Shown piece after piece: positions 5,298-6,161 of a stretch of DNA of 6,161 bases. The DNA comes from Dehalococcoidia bacterium UBA6627. Lineage in GTDB: Bacteria; Chloroflexota; Dehalococcoidia; UBA2979. The DNA lies in contig DKLZ01000066.1 of the NCBI GenBank assembly GCA_002455955.1, positions 1-6,161 of the forward strand. The letters are read 5' to 3'. The notes beneath the pieces are model-generated. The model had not been told where the DNA came from. It ran no database searches and worked only from the letters and a program-made list of their open reading frames with translations. The first letter of the stretch is position 1. Every line of letters begins with the position of its first letter. The translations under genes were made by a program, and so were the position numbers.

Positions 5298-6161
5298 CTA
5301 TTCGAAGACGGTGAAGCCACTTAAGTAAGGGAGCTGAACCAGCTCCGAGGATGGCGATACTTTCGATATCTCACTACGAACAGCTGACAAGGCATCTTCC
5401 GACGTCAGGTCACGCGTCAGCGGTGGCATCCAATTGTCGTGATGTCCCAGCGTCAGACGTGATGGTCGTAATAAATCAGTTACCCGAGCGACGTACTGAG
5501 CCAACGATCCTTGAATCGGATCGCCATCGATATTCGCTCTGCCTGCCATGGCCACGATCGCAAAGTCTGGCCGTAAGTCACTCAACAGTCTCGTCCAACA
5601 GCCCGACGTGTCCTGCCAGAAAATACTGCCGTAAGGCGTTTCAAATAGATACGCCAACACACCGCCATCGACATTTGAGCCGATCGTTGATGCCTGATGC
5701 TCTTCCATTTGCTGTACGGTCATCGCGTCAGGTTTGGACGCCTGATTCCCAATCTCAGAACCGCGACGATTGCTCCTGCCGCCAGAACGGTCACGTACTT
5801 CCTGCTTTTCATGTTCACTGAGCCCATAGTGGCCAATTACCACTTCATTGGGATCCCAAGAGCCGCCTTCCCAAATACACGAGTGCAGACTTGGTATGAC
5901 TCGCACCGTGATCCCTGGCGCTAATTCGTGACGTTCCCCACCTTGTGACGGCATTAATTGCTGCGAATCAACGCCTGCATCACGAAGCACTCGCACGCTT
6001 TCGTTCGATGCGATGACTCGCGCACCAGTATTCGATGCGATCGTTTCCACTCCCGCGATGTGATCAAAATGCGAGTGACCAACGAGGACGTAGTCGGCTC
6101 GATCGACATCAGCTGTTGTCATTCCGACGTCCGGTGCCGACGGCACTCGATCCATGTAGCG
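5298..6161 (-). CDS. UlaG-like MBL-fold hydrolase, N-terminus beyond the window
   Basis: At least 287 residues are visible and the frame continues past the right edge (Arg-Tyr before the Met at 6153-6155), so the true start lies outside. Numbering from that Met, HSHFDH is at 27-32 (His27, His29, Asp31, His32), followed by His91 (SLHS), Asp182 (QDTS) and the GHHDNW motif (His238/His239). This pattern fits the lactamase_B_2/3 (UlaG-like) branch of the MBL fold. The N-terminal strand normally found 30-60 residues before HxHxDH is missing, which supports truncation by the window. Between His91 and the next core strand (about 165) is a polar, Arg/Ser/Glu-rich insertion (about 110-160) that looks flexible. 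The gene converges on the YceI gene with a 37-bp gap. Hydrolase function is likely; the substrate is unknown. Confidence 0.85.
   Translation of the reverse strand, partial: RYMDRVPSAPDVGMTTADVDRADYVLVGHSHFDHIAGVETIASNTGARVIASNESVRVLRDAGVDSQQLMPSQGGERHELAPGITVRVIPSLHSCIWEGGSWDPNEVVIGHYGLSEHEKQEVRDRSGGRSNRRGSEIGNQASKPDAMTVQQMEEHQASTIGSNVDGGVLAYLFETPYGSIFWQDTSGCWTRLLSDLRPDFAIVAMAGRANIDGDPIQGSLAQYVARVTDLLRPSRLTLGHHDNWMPPLTRDLTSEDALSAVRSEISKVSPSSELVQLPYLSGFTVFE

Noticed and set aside
5351..5821. A 156-codon plus-strand open frame opposite the UlaG-like gene
   Set aside because: It is antisense to a clear MBL coding sequence and its translation has no recognisable domain.

Overview
The window holds six protein-coding genes, two of them on the minus strand, plus short regulatory-looking sequences. 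No rRNA, tRNA, CRISPR array, insertion sequence or phage gene was recognised. The gene mix is metabolic: a GH88/105-type hydrolase, two metallo-beta-lactamase (MBL) fold hydrolases, an HpcH/HpaI-type aldolase, a sulfite-oxidase-fold molybdenum enzyme and a membrane-anchored YceI protein. Base composition is moderate and looks uniform by eye. A free-living heterotrophic bacterium is likely. A Chloroflexota (SAR202-like) or similar lineage fits the enzyme families, but this is a weak guess without a phylogenetic marker.

Left region (1-2015, plus strand): possibly the last codons of a preceding gene, then the GH88/105-like hydrolase (111-1115) and, 36 nt later with a good ribosome binding site, an MBL hydrolase with the full seven-ligand set of lactonase-type enzymes (1152-2015). 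These two look like an operon. The leader before the first gene has two interleaved inverted repeats that could form an RNA pseudoknot next to the start codon.

Middle region (2016-3119): the aldolase gene (2040-2789, minus) converges on the MBL gene. The 24-bp gap and the aldolase stop codon share an 8-bp hairpin. The aldolase is divergent from the molybdenum enzyme across 330 bp, which presumably carries both promoters. The last 50 bp hold a 16-codon ORF with a perfect GGAGG Shine-Dalgarno that overlaps the next start codon as ATGA.

Right region (3120-6161): a cytoplasmic sulfite-oxidase-fold enzyme (3120-4382) that keeps the molybdenum-ligating Cys but not the basic residues usually just after it; a YceI-domain protein (4511-5260) starting at TTG behind GGAGG; and, convergent with it, a partial UlaG-like MBL hydrolase (5298-6161, minus) running off the right edge.

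How they might work together: an unsaturated-uronyl hydrolase, a lactonase-like MBL enzyme and a pyruvate-type aldolase would suit breakdown of uronic-acid-containing oligosaccharides. This is inference from neighbourhood only. I see no clear new multi-gene system; the most unusual signals are the leader structure at 12-110, the small upstream ORF at 3073-3123 and the altered active-site loop of the molybdenum enzyme.
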